64,000 bases of DNA from Podaxis mareebaensis (lineage: Eukaryota; Basidiomycota; Agaricomycetes; Agaricales; Agaricaceae): the NCBI GenBank assembly GCA_018524725.1, contig JAEUWP010000581.1, positions 1 through 64,000 on the forward strand. The letters are read 5' to 3'. The notes beneath the pieces were generated by a model. That model was not told where the DNA came from and made no database searches. It was given only the letters and a program-made list of their open reading frames with translations. How positions within the stretch are numbered: the first letter of the stretch is position 1; each line of letters starts with the position of its first letter. This document shows positions 35,021 to 50,420 of the stretch, one piece after another. The position numbers and the translations under genes are program-made.

Positions 35021-35825
35021 ATGGCCAAACAACCACCCGGGTTCCCCGGCCAAAACAACAAGTGAGCAAGATTGCACCCTTACGTGGCTCCTTACTCGTT
35101 TGATCTGACCGACCAATTAAACAGATATGTGAACGACTTCACCAAGGCCTTGGCGAGTGAAGTTAGAATTTTGTTGGCGGAGGTCGGGAAATTGAGAGAT
35201 GAACGACGGCAATTGCAATAGTACGTCCTGAGCATCCGAAGTTATCCGTATCTCATTATGCTCGACAGTGAGATCGCTGAACTCATGGCTGTCAAGTCTA
35301 AACATGGCGCAGGTGGTGAATATTCACCTGAATGGAGACCAAAGGTATGACACTACGTTCCTTGTCCATTCAGCATCAGACTTGATCCAGGTCGATCTCC
35401 CAGATTGAGGCTCCTCCGACAGAAGTGCCGCCTCCGCCCCCACCGCCCCCTGCAATAGAAGACGAACCCGTGCAGGCTAGACCGGGTTGGCGTGTCGTCC
35501 ACAAGCGTCCAGAACGAAAGGCGATCAAGGCTAAACAGCCAGCTCCTCCACCTGCCCCTGCTCCTGCACCAATACCCGAACCACCTCGACCAGAACTACC
35601 TGCGTGGGCTCAGTGGAGACGTCAGTAGATCCGAATTATTCCAAAGCTAAAACCGACATCAACTAACTTACCTTATATTAGCGAATCCCTTGTTGGCACC
35701 GACGCCACTTTCTGCACCAGCTTCTCCTGCTCCTCCACCTGGTCTCTTTGGTACGGACTAAACAGAACATTCTACAACAACATCTAACTTCGCTTTTAGG
35801 TCCACCAACCCCACCACCCAAATAG
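35021..35825 (+). CDS. Small coiled-coil, proline-rich protein
   Basis: Function is unknown. Six short exons (35021-35061, 35125-35220, 35269-35344, 35404-35620, 35682-35750, 35800-35825) join in phase to about 174 residues. The N-terminal half (YVNDFTKALASEVRILLAEV, then LRDERRQLQYEIAELMAVKS) should form a coiled coil. The middle has eight consecutive prolines and a basic segment (VVHKRPERKAIKAKQP), and the end is Pro/Ala-rich, finishing GPPTPPPK. All five introns are short GT-AG introns that keep phase, which is strong evidence of a real gene. It may be a scaffold or adaptor; I infer this only from composition. Confidence 0.82.
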
Positions 35826-38569
35826 TCACAGCAACGAAGGAGTAAGGAAGGGAAGCACGTAATGGAAGGAAGTTCAATGGATTCTATGTACGTTCGACCG
35901 AAGAAATCACATTTTCTCTTAATACCATAACCTATGCATGTAGTTTTATACTTTATCCTCCCCTTTCCGAGACACTTCTGATATCCTTGGAATCACGGCG
36001 TTTCTGTTGCGATCTTAGGTCCTTACCCGCTTTGTGTTTCCGCTTTCTAATGTGCATAACCCCCACCTCAGTCAGCAAATTTCTCCTCCATTTGGCTCGG
36101 AAAAATAACGGAACCTTTAGTTAATCCATTCTTACATGCACGAACGCGATTACGAAGCGAGCAAACCAGAATGCCTCGTTGCATCAGTTAGCTACATTTG
36201 TCTTAGGGGCTTGGAGCCTAACCCCCGAACATCTGGAGCATAGAACTATGCAGAAAAGACGTGGGTTATTGAAATGAATCCACCTTATCCACCTTATGGG
36301 AAAGAGCGTACTACAGTAACGAGGCTGTTTTGTTAATCGGTTCACCTTCGTCCAGAACCCACCCAGACGAAGCGGTGCTCACACACCCACACCACTGCTT
36401 CGCGAAGACCTCTCCAATGCAGGGCACATCGAAGCACATTGTAGTTATGTATGAAGACTCCCTTGCTGCACCCGCAATAGCAGATAGATCGATAACTGCG
36501 GTGCACATAAAGCGCACTAGAACTCTACACAAGAAGCTAGCTCACCATAAGCAAGCCCGGGATCATGGTAGCTCGACGTCAGAATGATTCACCCGTAGAA
36601 GCACCCAGGTTTATCCGACCGAACATAACAGTTGGAATGAGATCATGGATGGTGATTGGTAATAAGACGTATAATTGCATGGATTCCTACCTAGAAGTGG
36701 ATGGGCAAGGCGGCGGCCGGAAAGCTTGTTTTGTCAGTGAGGACTATGTTTCTACTCGTCCTTGATACGGAACTCTGCGAAGCTTGGGGTTCCTTCTCGT
36801 CTTGGCTGTGAGGCATAGACCAGCAACTCCTATTTAGTAGCAACAGGCAATAACTGCGGTCTAATCTGAAATCTGCAACCATGCGTTGGGCCCTCGGCTT
36901 CTGCCAAGAACCCTGGTGATCGAGCTCATACATGCGTTGTTATCCTTAAGACATACATATAGTCCCTTCCCAGTCCCATGGGTTAGAAAAGACTAGGTAC
37001 GTATATGATTGGTCGAAGAAACAAGATTCTTGTTGACCAGAATATGCAGGAGAGGTTTACAATTCATGCATATCCTGAGGCTTTTGACAAGCCAACAAAT
37101 GGACTACTGCTATCAATTCGCGTGTTCATCGCAAAAATTAGCCTTGAGGTGACGCAATGAAGGTCTAGAGCTCGGCGGGGGCAACAACGCTATGACGAAA
37201 TCTACATCGCAGCCTCACACAGGGAGGTCTCAAGTGCTCCGGGTATACATATCAAACAATGCTATCTGTGTCTAAACTGTTGCACACTGCAGCCTCGATA
37301 AGTCTAATATCAGCCCACATGACTACGTATCATCATGGTACTGTTGAGCAGAACTCTGTTCGAAGCGCGTGGGTGATATCGGGGATCCTACCGCATCGAG
37401 GAATGGTTTCCTCGAACGCTCTATTTTTGTTCCAGGACATCGTTTCCTGCTCTTATCCGTTGGACGTTAACGGGGAAGCATAGGCGCTGTTCCATAATCC
37501 CCATCCCGGATCTATAAATTGAGCAGTGCATGATGTCAGTATACCAGCCTTGTACCGGTCTTCGAATGGTATCTATGCAATGAAGGCAAAGGTACCAATG
37601 TTCCCGAGGCTGTAGCATGCTGCAACTACTCAAGGTCGGTTCGAATTCGATTTTTTCTACCCACGAGCTCTCACGCGGATGTAGAGAGCGTGGGCCTTCG
37701 TTGATCATAATAGGCCGGGTTGCTGACTGAAAGCAGGAGAAGTTCATCTGAAAATTCTTGAAGAGACCAGATTACTTGACTAAAATCCCCCTTGAGAAGG
37801 AGCTGTCATCACGTAGAGATTGCATGACGTCCAGGCGGTGGTCTCGGTATACGTATTGCGGTGTTGGGACTGGGTGTGGGCACATCACCTGTCACGCATG
37901 TCATGGGTAAAAGACATTGGGTTATACTTATCCACGTCTTGAAGCGCAGTATCATGATGAGTTTCGCCGAGCAGACAACAGTGCAATAGTTAGTGCACCC
38001 GCTGGCGTCTGACCGTGAAGCTTGAAGTCCAAGCTCGTGGATGGATGATCGGATGTGTAAGACACGATGAAAAAGGTTGGTTCCGTTCGGACTGATGGAA
38101 AATTGAAGTCTTGAGTGCCTGAAGGTACCCGAGTATTACAATGGATTGCGGCACCGAAAAACTTCGAGTATCGAATCGAGTTTCAAATGTGCAAGGCGCC
38201 AGTCGCGCCGAAAGGAGATGCCAGACAGATTTGGTAGTCCGTTCTCATGTCCTTTTTCCGCTGGAATAACCTCGCGGGTTCGGATCAGATCTATATTGCA
38301 TATCTAAAATCGCTAAAACTACGCCCAGGCTGGCGTTATGGGTTTCGGGTATATTCCAAGCTGAGCCTCTGTCAGCCTGTATCATGCATAGCGTCTGCGT
38401 GTGATTGAAGGAACGCCGCATATGAACATCTGAGGGATTTTTCACTATAACATGGGATCTGTGTTTTTTCAGGGAGGCCTAGCAGCTCCCTCATACCGTT
38501 CTTGGCGTTAAAAGCAGCTATATAATGACATATTCTCGGAAAAATAAACACTGACATACTAAGATTTAT
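35826..38569. other. 2.7-kb region without recognisable genes
   Basis: Open frames are short (up to 108 codons), lie on both strands and have no domain, consistent splice sites or neighbours in phase. I saw no terminal repeats or transposase motifs. It may be decayed sequence or hold non-coding transcripts. Confidence 0.45.
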
Positions 38570-39999
38570 TCATCCTTTAATCAACTGCGTCAAGTCGACG
38601 AGGTTACCCCCGCTGTTCAAAGCAGCTTGGAAGAACGCAACATCGCCAAGCGCAGCAAGCGGATCACCCAAACCTTTATTATCGTCTTGACCCTTGATAA
38701 CAGCAAAGAAACTGGCTAGTTCGGCCTGGACGCCAACTGAGGGCTCCTCTATGATTTCTTCCTTCTCCTCTGCCCCACCTTCCAGTTTGGTAACTGAATG
38801 GATGGCGACACGAACGACAGGCCCATGGATTCCTGGCTTGGAGACATGATTCACAGACAACCAGCCATTTGAACCGGTGATGATGAATCCGTCAATAGCA
38901 GGACGGGACTTGGTTGGAGATGCCCATGTCAGATCTGCTGTGCCATGGATCTGGGGTCCCGCTCGGACGATAGTGTGAACGGTATCATGGGGAGCGAGAT
39001 AGTCTTTGTTGAGAGAAGCAAATCCCGAGAGATGCGTGAGAGGGTGAGGAAGCATCACTCGAAGCGCGGCAATGGTGTGCTATGGATCCAGATGAGGATA
39101 TCAGAAACGGGTAATGATAAACATGTGGTCGAAGCCTTACCACTCCACCATCAAGCTGAAAGAGGCGGGAAGAATATCAAGTTCACGTACACGATGACGT
39201 AGGGGACGGGACACACCAGGAATCCACCTTGATACTGTAAAAAAATCGGGTCAATGAGGAATACTATCGGTGAGTAGACTCCATGGTGGCACTCACATCA
39301 GGGATCGTGCGCCATGGGGTGTTATACCACTTTGATTCTTTATCCATGTAGTTGATGACGGCGGCCTTGAAGGAATGCACTTGCCCAATCTTTCCAGCAC
39401 GAACCGCCTCAGCAGCCGCTTGGATACCGGGCTCCGCTTCAAAGTTCTCCGCGACTCGCCAGATCAAGCCCTTCGGCTTATAGTTGTTGTTGTAATCCGC
39501 AATCAGTTTCAGGCCTGTCTGGACATCGGGAGCCACGGGCTTCTCGCTAATGACATGCTTCCCTGCAGCTAGGGCCTTGAGGATGATAGAGGGTTGAGTC
39601 GTGATGGGTAAAACTATGATAACTGCTGCAATGTCATTTCGCGAAAGCAGGGCATCAAGGCTTGTCGGTCCATCCCCATCATGATAAACTGATGGTGGTA
39701 CTTGCAAATTCAAGACCCTTGCGGCAGCCTGAGCGAGATCTCGGGAACTCTTTTCGGAGCGTGAGTAGACGGCCTTGAGGGGTGGAGCCGAGCTTCCGAG
39801 GGCAGCGAGTGCAGGTAGGTGTGCTGGTGAAGGTGGATATATGTGGTGAATAATCGGATATAATACGATAGAGTATGCAAATGAGAAAATCATGGGACGG
39901 GGGCGATTTATACGTGAAATCCAGTGGAAATGTTTCGTACTAACCCTCCTTTGCAAAGATGCCAGCACCGAGAAGTGCGATACCTGGAATGTCAGACAT
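38570..39999 (-). CDS. Gfo/Idh/MocA-family oxidoreductase
   Basis: This is an NAD(P)-dependent dehydrogenase acting on a sugar, diol or similar substrate. Five exons (39945-39999, 39297-39823, 39217-39234, 39141-39155, 38570-39079) give about 374 residues. The Rossmann nucleotide-binding loop IALLGAGIFAKEAHLPAL spans the first intron. The EKPVAPD motif of the family carries the conserved Lys. The segment YQGGFLLDGGVHT, matching the substrate-site region, is spread over two micro-exons of 18 and 15 bases. A DUF-like C-terminal beta-sheet domain follows. No signal peptide is seen. It is divergently placed to the GH1 gene, but nothing shows a shared pathway. Confidence 0.9.
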
Positions 40000-40504
40000 G
40001 GTGTCTGTCAAAGGTGGAAGACAGAGGTTGTTGGCGGTGTCCGATAATATTTAGACGATTTTATGGAGCTAGCCACATGCACAAATCGGTGCGATCATTC
40101 GCGAACTTGGTTGGGAACAGTGACCGTCACGCGCGTTCCGACAATCCTCCGGACAGGACACGGATGGCTTTCTGGTCCTTTCTACCTGTCATTATGGGCA
40201 AAGAACTCAGATCTCCTTCTTTTACCACAAATCCCGGGTAACAATCCGAATTTCCTAGGCACGGAGTAACTATGTCTACCATAAACGGCAACGATGCTTT
40301 AGGAATCGGCCCTGAAAGACGAAAAGCGCGTCGTTGGAAGCCTCACTGACGCTTTCCAGCCGACGGAATATCCTCGGGCAACACCCAAATGAAATCCCAA
40401 GGAGCTGAATGATATCGGGGGATTGGGTTTGGTTTAAGAGGACGACGTTTTCATCATGTTTGTTTGCTAACTTCCGCTCCTCTCACTTCGAGTTGTCGAC
40501 GATC
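40000..40504. other. Divergent promoter region of oxidoreductase and GH1 genes
   Basis: About 500 bp between two head-to-head genes. No open frame of interest and no recognised core motif; presumed to contain both promoters. Confidence 0.45.
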
Positions 40505-43244
<2,740 letters not shown>

Positions 43245-43628
43245 AAATATTCAGAGGGATGTTGAGAGGTTTCTAGACTGCGCTAAACACACAATTATCT
43301 GGTTATCCCACTCGGACACATACCGTTTCCCCCCCTACCCCCACCCTATATACCTTTTTTTGCTTCTTGTTCTTTTTCCTAGTAATGTTACTGTATTTCT
43401 ACGAGCACCTTTCGTTGTATGATAATCGCAATGCGGCGATTGTAATTGCCAAGCACCCGTGCTTCCATGTGCTTCTATGTGTGTGATTGTTGTCATTTTT
43501 TATTGAGGTCGGTGACCGGGGTCCGCGGCCCGTGAAGAGATTGTGTGTTTTGTCGCGCACCTTACACCCCTCGCCATCATCAACAGCGACAACAGTCCTC
43601 GCTGTCATCACTGACCAAGTCTGTATTG
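43245..43628. other. Spacer between GH1 and ERT1-like genes
   Basis: Contains the 3' end of the GH1 gene, with a pyrimidine-rich tract near 43330-43380, and the promoter of the next gene. No additional gene is seen. Confidence 0.5.
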
Positions 43629-45614
43629 ATGTCAACGCTCGCCACTACGTTCACCGACTCAATGCAGGCTCAGGCTACATCCTCCGCGTCGACATCGGCC
43701 ACTGCCACCCCCGCGGAGTCTACAGGGGGCGCCGCGACCACAAACACGAATACAAAACCCAATGGCACCAACGGCTCTTCACAAGCCGATGATGACGCTG
43801 GGAAGAAAAAGAAGACAACGAAGAGGAGAAAAGTTAATCATGCGTGCTTGTACTGCAGGAGAAGCCATATGACATGCGATGAAGGGAGACCTTGTCAGCG
43901 TTGGTGAGTACTCGATGATGATCTTTGGATGCATGCGCCCATCGCGTGGTGTACGGTAGCATCAAGCGAGAGATTGGCCATCTCTGTCATGATGAAAGGA
44001 GACCAAAGCCGTCGGACAAGCCTCCTGCAGCACCTGCAAGTACCGCTAACGTTGGGATGACGGGGACGTTTGCACCGGGTAGGCCTCATTTTGTTGGCTG
44101 AACTTGCGGTTGACTTGTGTTCTTTGGTAGTGCAAGTTTATCAAGGTCCGACGCCAACAACGACCAATGCATGGCCACTACCAGTGCCACAAACAAATTT
44201 CTTGTACCAACCAGAAACGTTAGGAAATGAATTTTCTGTCCTCACGTACGCCCCCCGTGTGGCCACATGCGTGTATCTATGCTCATCTAGTGCAGTGATT
44301 TCCTAGAAACTCTGGATGATGGATCATTCTTCACTCCACCGACAACAGTAGCGCCCGCGCTCATGTCATCAACGTCATTTGGGTCGAATGGTACTACGAC
44401 TACAACCACATCGGCTATCGCAGGCACACCGAATACCACTACCACGACCCAGGCATCGGCCATTACCTCTGTCGACACTAACGGCGCGGAAAAATCACCC
44501 ACAGAAGCTATTCTTCCGTCAGCAACCAAGACAGAAAAATTCTTGTTGACAGCTGCCGACCAAGAATCCGGTTCCAGGGATGAACGGCTCAATCGGGTCA
44601 TCAGGAGTAAATACGAGGCTGGATTGTTGAAGCCATACAATTATGTGAAGGGTTATGCCCGTTTGTCGAAATGGATGGATAGCAAGTGAGTATCTACGGT
44701 CTTTGACTTTTGTCCGTTCTTATCATGCCTCGCAAGCGTTTCGCAGGAATCGAAACAGCAAATTCTCCAGCCGCTCTCTGTGTTGAGACCGAAGTTCAGG
44801 GTACGCCGGTCATGGGCCACCATCAACCACATCTGACAATGTCATAATTTTCCAGGCGATTGCTCAGTCATTACGTGACCTGGTAATATGATTCTTCGTT
44901 CTCCCCGCTCTCATTGGAGTTGAGAAATAGCCTTCAGGACCTGGTTTTCATTGAAGAAGCATTCGAACGCATGCTCCTTGATTATGATCGAGTCTTTTCC
45001 GCAATGGGGGTGCCGGCGTGTCTTTGGCGGCGGACAGGCGAGATATATAAAGGCAACAGGGAGTTCAGCGAACTTGTAGGGGTTGATGGATACATGTTGC
45101 GTGATGTTAGTGCAACCAGAGTGTGGATGTGATGCTCCATCATTAACGCCAGCTAATCACCCCATCCCTTGATTTTAACAGGGTCGACTATGCATCTATG
45201 AACTCATGGCGGAGGAATCGGCAGTAAACTACTGGGAGGTGAGTTCTAGAGCTGCCACCCCACAATTCAATTCCACAATTCAATGGTTCATAACGCCTGG
45301 TCCCTCTATCTTCTTCCGCGCGCTGACTTTATTAATTCATCTAATCTCGATAGAAATACGGCCACGTGGCTTTTGATTCAGGCCAAAAGGCAGTCTTGAC
45401 GTCGTGCGTCCTTCGCTACAAGCCCGTTCTCAATCCGAATCCTGCATCTGGTACTACTTCGCCAACAAAAGACTTACAGAAAGACCAAAAGGACCAAGGA
45501 AAGGACGATCAACCGATGGAAGAAGGATTTATTAATTGTTGTTTCTCATTCACTATTCGAAGGGACAAGTGGGGCATCCCGAGCATGATCGTTGGGAATT
45601 TCATCAAGTGCTAG
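43629..45614 (+). CDS. ERT1: Zn2Cys6 transcription factor with PAS domain, ERT1/AcuK type
   Basis: A nuclear regulator, in ascomycetes controlling gluconeogenesis and growth on non-fermentable carbon. The ATG at 43629 begins MSTLATTFTD; a Ser/Thr-rich leader and the basic run KKKKTTKRRK precede the zinc cluster HACLYCRRSHMTCDEGRPCQ, which continues across an intron as RCIKREIGHLCHDE (six Cys in all). The family block DERLNRVIRSKYEAGLLKPY follows at about 44580. The PAS-like part includes FERMLLDYDRVFSAMGVPAC, then GRLCIYELMAEE and GQKAVLTSCVLRYKP in later exons. The protein ends GNFIKC. Several short introns split it. Function in this species is by homology. Confidence 0.88.
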
Positions 45615-47395
45615 GCCCCCCTCATACTGCATTTGCGCAGGCACTACGAATCGGAGTGAGTCGAGTCGCATCCAAGTCTCCGCACCCTACGAAGAGGTTG
45701 TTTTGAGGTCGGGCCTTGTTCGTCATATCTCGCTGTTCAATCGCATCATGCATTCGGTTTTTCGCATAGAAGGTAATCAAGTTGTTTTTCTGCTGTGCTT
45801 GTGATATCCTGTACTTCTGCGTATCTAGTATAGTGTGTACCAGTTCTACTGGGTGATATCCAACTTGACATTTACATGTTGGATGGAAGTAGATTATTTG
45901 TGTATATATCCCTGATGTCTTTTCAAGATTTGTTTTTTTGGGCCTACAAGAAACTGCGGTGCTTCCAAGGAGTGCGGCGATTCTTCTTTATGACTGCTTT
46001 CGGACCCGGTACAATATTACAGCACGGACCGTTCGTTTATAGGAGAGAGGAGCAAGTTATAGAGGTCCGCTCATAAACCGCGGAAGAGAAAACAAGATAT
46101 TTCGTGTGCTTGTTTACATGAACAAGGCAAACGAATGAATGAATGAATGAATAATTGATCCGGAAGGCAAAGGAACTCTGCCGGGACCTTGGTCCTTTTC
46201 TCGTGCCTGTTAAAGTCGGTTTGCGGGATTGGTTCCAACTTCGATTTTTTTGAAATTTGATTCTGGGAGAATCACTAGGTTTCTGGGTGCTGTCAGATCG
46301 TGTGCCATGCGACAGACATCTCATTTTGACTATGGTCCATGCTCGAGTAACTTTTGACAAGAATTATCCATGCCAGTGAAGAGGATGAAGTGCCGCCACT
46401 GTTGTTAGCCCTCATTCATGCCTATACCAGGGCCCGTGAGGCCTGAAACTGCCGCCGAAAGTCACCTAGACTCTATCTCTTGTGACTTGAGTGTGATTAC
46501 CGCTGGATCCACACAATAGGACACCATCGCAGCAGCCGGAATGATAGGGCATTCATTACGACCGTGGGCTTTGAAGTCTCAATAATTTCTGGTTGTAAAG
46601 CATGGGTACAGAATACGGAACGCCACGGATTTGCAACTACCTAAAACACAGGTCGCGGGCGGGTTCAGAACAATTTGGATTTGGAAGGGGGTCGGGACTC
46701 GGGAGGCCTGTCCAGATTTCGCCATCTGGGAGAGTCTGGACGAACCCCTCCCCCTATTTCAAATTCGTGTCCGGCATCTCGGCCCCTGGCCACCTGGGAC
46801 AATCTGGTTGTCCAGATTGCTCTATGTAAATCGCCCACGGCAAGTCATCCAATAATGTTGTATGTAGCAAGCCCACTGGCACAAAGTTGTTCACGATGAT
46901 GACGTCGAGGACCGACGCCCCCAGCTTGGATGCCATATCGACCATGTGCCAGTGGATCGTCCGTCGGCCGCTAGCCTCCGCTAGCGCTGCCTCGGCTTGA
47001 GGAGGCCCGTGCAAGGTGATCCGGCCCGAGGTAGCCAGCACTTTCTGCCGTCATTGTGAGATAAATTCTGCGGAGCAACCATGCGAGTCCAATCCATTTC
47101 TTTCCCGCTTTTGTCCCGGGACCTGACGTCGTGGTGTCGCATGTCAAGCACCTGCTCGTAGGCCAGTGCTTTGGGTACGTTTTTGTGCTACTCGACTGGT
47201 GAACGTGCGTGGACTTACCTCGGTTTAACAGAAGAACATCTTGTGTACGACCGTGCACGTTCATACACCTCTGTACGCATTCACAGGAGCACGTACTCCG
47301 TCCGGCTGATCTGGCTAATCAGAGTCTGGACTACTGCAATTTTACCACGTCCACCATAACTACACACCCACCACCACCCTCTTACTTAAACCCCA
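45615..47395. other. 1.8-kb intergenic region with small repeats
   Basis: No gene is supported. It contains a short (AATG)n microsatellite at about 46132-46152 and, at 46690-46825, several copies of TCCAGA/TCTGGA, including the near-perfect hairpin caatctgg-ttgt-ccagattg. The open frames here overlap each other and have no domain. The right end is the GUT2 promoter. Confidence 0.5.
46132..46152. repeat. AATG tetranucleotide microsatellite
   Basis: Five consecutive GAAT/AATG units are visible in an otherwise non-coding stretch. It is a simple repeat with no further signal. Confidence 0.8.
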
Positions 47396-50142
47396 ATGGC
47401 CGTCCTTCGCCGTCTCTTTTCGCGGCGTACACTAGCCTATGCAACAGGTAGCACTGCACTCGCGACAGGCGGGTTCTACTGGTATCTCAACTCTGGCCCT
47501 GCGTATCCTTCCAGTACGAAGGAGACAAGACGTCCACCACCACCATGGACTCCACCCTCTCGTGCCGAAATGCTTGAAACTTTGAGAAAGTCGGACGAAA
47601 AACCTGGCGAGGAGTTTGATTTGTTGATTGTAGGAGGTGGTGCGACAGGTGCAGGTGTCGCTGTTGATGCTGCGAGTAGGGGTTTGAAAGTTGCGTTGGT
47701 TGAGAGGGATGATTTCGCTGCCGGTGAGTGCTTCTGTCGAGTCTGGGTGATCGGTAACCAGTGAGTGAGTTCAACTGATCGGCATGTCAATTTTTGCCTT
47801 GTGTAGGCACGTCCTCTAAATCAACAAAGCTCGTCCATGGAGGTGTGCGGTATCTCCAAAAAGCTGTGTTTGAACTCGACTATGACCAGTACAAACTCGT
47901 ACGCGAGGCGCTCCATGAACGACGCATCTTCTTGCAAACGGCACCGTATTTATCTAACATGCTGCCGATTATGTTACCGGTGTACAAGTACTGGCAGGTC
48001 CCGTATTACCTGGCCGGGTGCAAGCTTTATGATGTTCTCGCGGGAAAGGAGAACATGGAGACGTCGTATGTGATGAGTAAGGGCAAAGCACTCGAGACAT
48101 TCCCAATGCTGAAGAGTGAGGGACTTGTCGGTGCTGTTGTCTATTATGATGGTATGTGAATTGATTTTTTTACGACTATAAAATCTGAAGGCATGTAGGA
48201 CAACATAATGACTCAAGGATGAATATCGCCCTCATAATGAGTGCGGTCAAACACGGTGCTGCAGTCGCGAACTACTGTGAGGTAACCCGCCTGCATAAAG
48301 ACGCTGGTGGGAAACTTACAGGTGCAGCTGTTCGTGATAACCTCACCGGCAAAGAATGGAACGTTCGTGCAAAGGTACGTTCCTCCCTTTCCTAACCCAC
48401 CCACCCACTCACCCTCTCGTCACCTTTCTATTAGGGCATAATCAACGCCACTGGACCTTTCACAGACACGCTCCTCACGCTCGATAACCCTTCACACAAA
48501 CCCATAGTCCAACCATCCTCTGGAATCCACATAACGCTCCCAAACTACTACTCCCCTCGTAAAATGGGGTTATTAGACCCAGCAACATCTGACGGACGCG
48601 TCATATTCTTCCTTCCCTGGCAAGGCAACACCATCGCAGGCACAACCGACTCCCCAGCATCCGTCACCCGCAACCCACGTGCAAACGAAGAAGACATCCG
48701 TTGGGTCTTGGACGAAGTACGCTCGTATCTATCCCCGGATATCAAAGTACGTCGTGGAGATGTTTTGAGTGCGTGGAGTGGACTTCGGCCGCTTGTGAGG
48801 AATCCGGGTGCGAGTAGTACGGAGGGACTTGTGAGGAATCATATGATACACGTAAGTGAGAGTGGGTTGGTGACGATTGCTGGGGGGAAGTGGACGACGT
48901 ATAGGGCGATGGCGGAGGAGACTGTTGATAAGGCTGTTGAGGTGTTTGGGTTGGAGGGGAAGGTGAGGAGTGGGTGTGTTACGGAGCGGTTGAGGCTGGT
49001 TGGAAGTGATGGATGGAGTAGGAATATGTTTATTGGGTTGATTCAGACTGTGAGTCTTCGCTTAAATTTTGGGTTTTTTTGTTGAAGCTAATGATATGGG
49101 CAGTATGGGTTAGAGACGGATGTGGCGAAGCATCTTTCGGAAAACTATGGCGATCGTGCGTGGACGGTGTGTGGGTTGGCGGAACCAACAGGAGGGAATT
49201 GGCCTCTGCATGGGAAGAGACTTGTTTCCCAATATCCATGTAGGCTTCTCTTGCCATCTTTATCACGAATCACTACGTAACACCGCGACAGTCATAGAAG
49301 CAGAAGTCCGGTATGCAACGAAACATGAATATGCACTCACCGCAATCGACATCCTCGCGCGTCGCACTCGTTTATCCTTCCTCAACGCTCGTGCGGCACT
49401 TGAAGCACTTCCGCGCGTGATTGATATCATGTCGGAGGAGCTTAATTGGTCCCGTTCCGAGAGGAATAAACAGATCCGCGATGCCGTGGAATTTTTAGTG
49501 GGGAGCATGGGCTTGGACGAGAGATATGTCGTTGACATCGACGAGGTAAAAGGAAGGAGAGACCGGGACGGTGAAGGGACGGTGAAGGTTGATAAGGGCG
49601 TGAAGTGGGTTAAAGAACGGATACAACCAAAGGGGTGGATTGAGTGGACTGAGAGGGGAATATGGGGGGCTTGGGGATTAGTCGGGAAGACATTGAATAT
49701 GGCGTTGAGTGGCTCTGGCGCTGGTGCAGGGGACGGGGTGAGAGTGCTTGGAAGGGCAAAGTTTGGTGTGGGGGAGGTTGCAGGGTTGAAGAGCGCGTTT
49801 GATAAGCATGCCACTTTTGCTTTGGACGCTGCGGAACCTTCTGGGACTTCGGCTAGCCCGACGCAGGGAGAGACGAAAGGAAAGGTTCGTACGGGTGAGA
49901 TTTTGGATGTTGTGAAGCAGGTAGCGGGGTATGAGGAGGTGACGAGGAAGGAGTTGGAGTGTGTACTTGAGGAGGCTGGGTTTGCGGGGCGGGAGGATTT
50001 GGATTGGGAAGAGTTTTTGGAGGTGTGTGGAGGGTTGAAGGAGGTTATTGTTTCACCGGCGGAGGTTATTGGTGTCGGTGGTGGGAAGGGAGGGAAGGAT
50101 AGGAGGGTTATTCCAGTTGAGAAGAGTGGTGGAGGGGTGTGA
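47396..50142 (+). CDS. GUT2: Mitochondrial FAD-dependent glycerol-3-phosphate dehydrogenase
   Basis: Oxidises glycerol-3-phosphate to dihydroxyacetone phosphate and passes electrons to ubiquinone at the inner mitochondrial membrane. Six exons give about 816 residues. The start [20 protein letters not shown] is Arg-rich, as expected for a mitochondrial presequence, and a hydrophobic stretch follows. The FAD-binding loop is [36 protein letters not shown] and the C-terminal [20 protein letters not shown] block are diagnostic of the family. The last intron (49240-49291) uses gtaggc. After the catalytic domain a Lys/Gly-rich linker leads to an EF-hand-like region ([36 protein letters not shown]). 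The gene is complete. Confidence 0.95.
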
Positions 50143-50420
50143 GTGGCAGAATTGTATTGGTGTCTTGTTATTGTTATGGTTTCTGGTTTCTATGTAAAAG
50201 CTCATATGTGTCACTCTTTTTTATTCGTGCATCAAGGATGGGTGATTTCAGATTGATAGTATAGAGTGGAAATAACTGTTCAATACATTAAGCACTGCGA
50301 TAACTAGTCCAATAATACAACGCAGCGAAAGCTTAAACCAAACCCACGAACCAAACCGAACGAACGAAACTGAACGAAAGAAGCACCAACCCGAGAGGAA
50401 GAATCAAGCCCAAGAGTCGG

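Noticed and set aside
46754..47041. 95-codon minus-strand open frame resembling a coding fragment
   Set aside because: Overlaps several equally long frames, has no conserved motif and no nearby in-phase exon.
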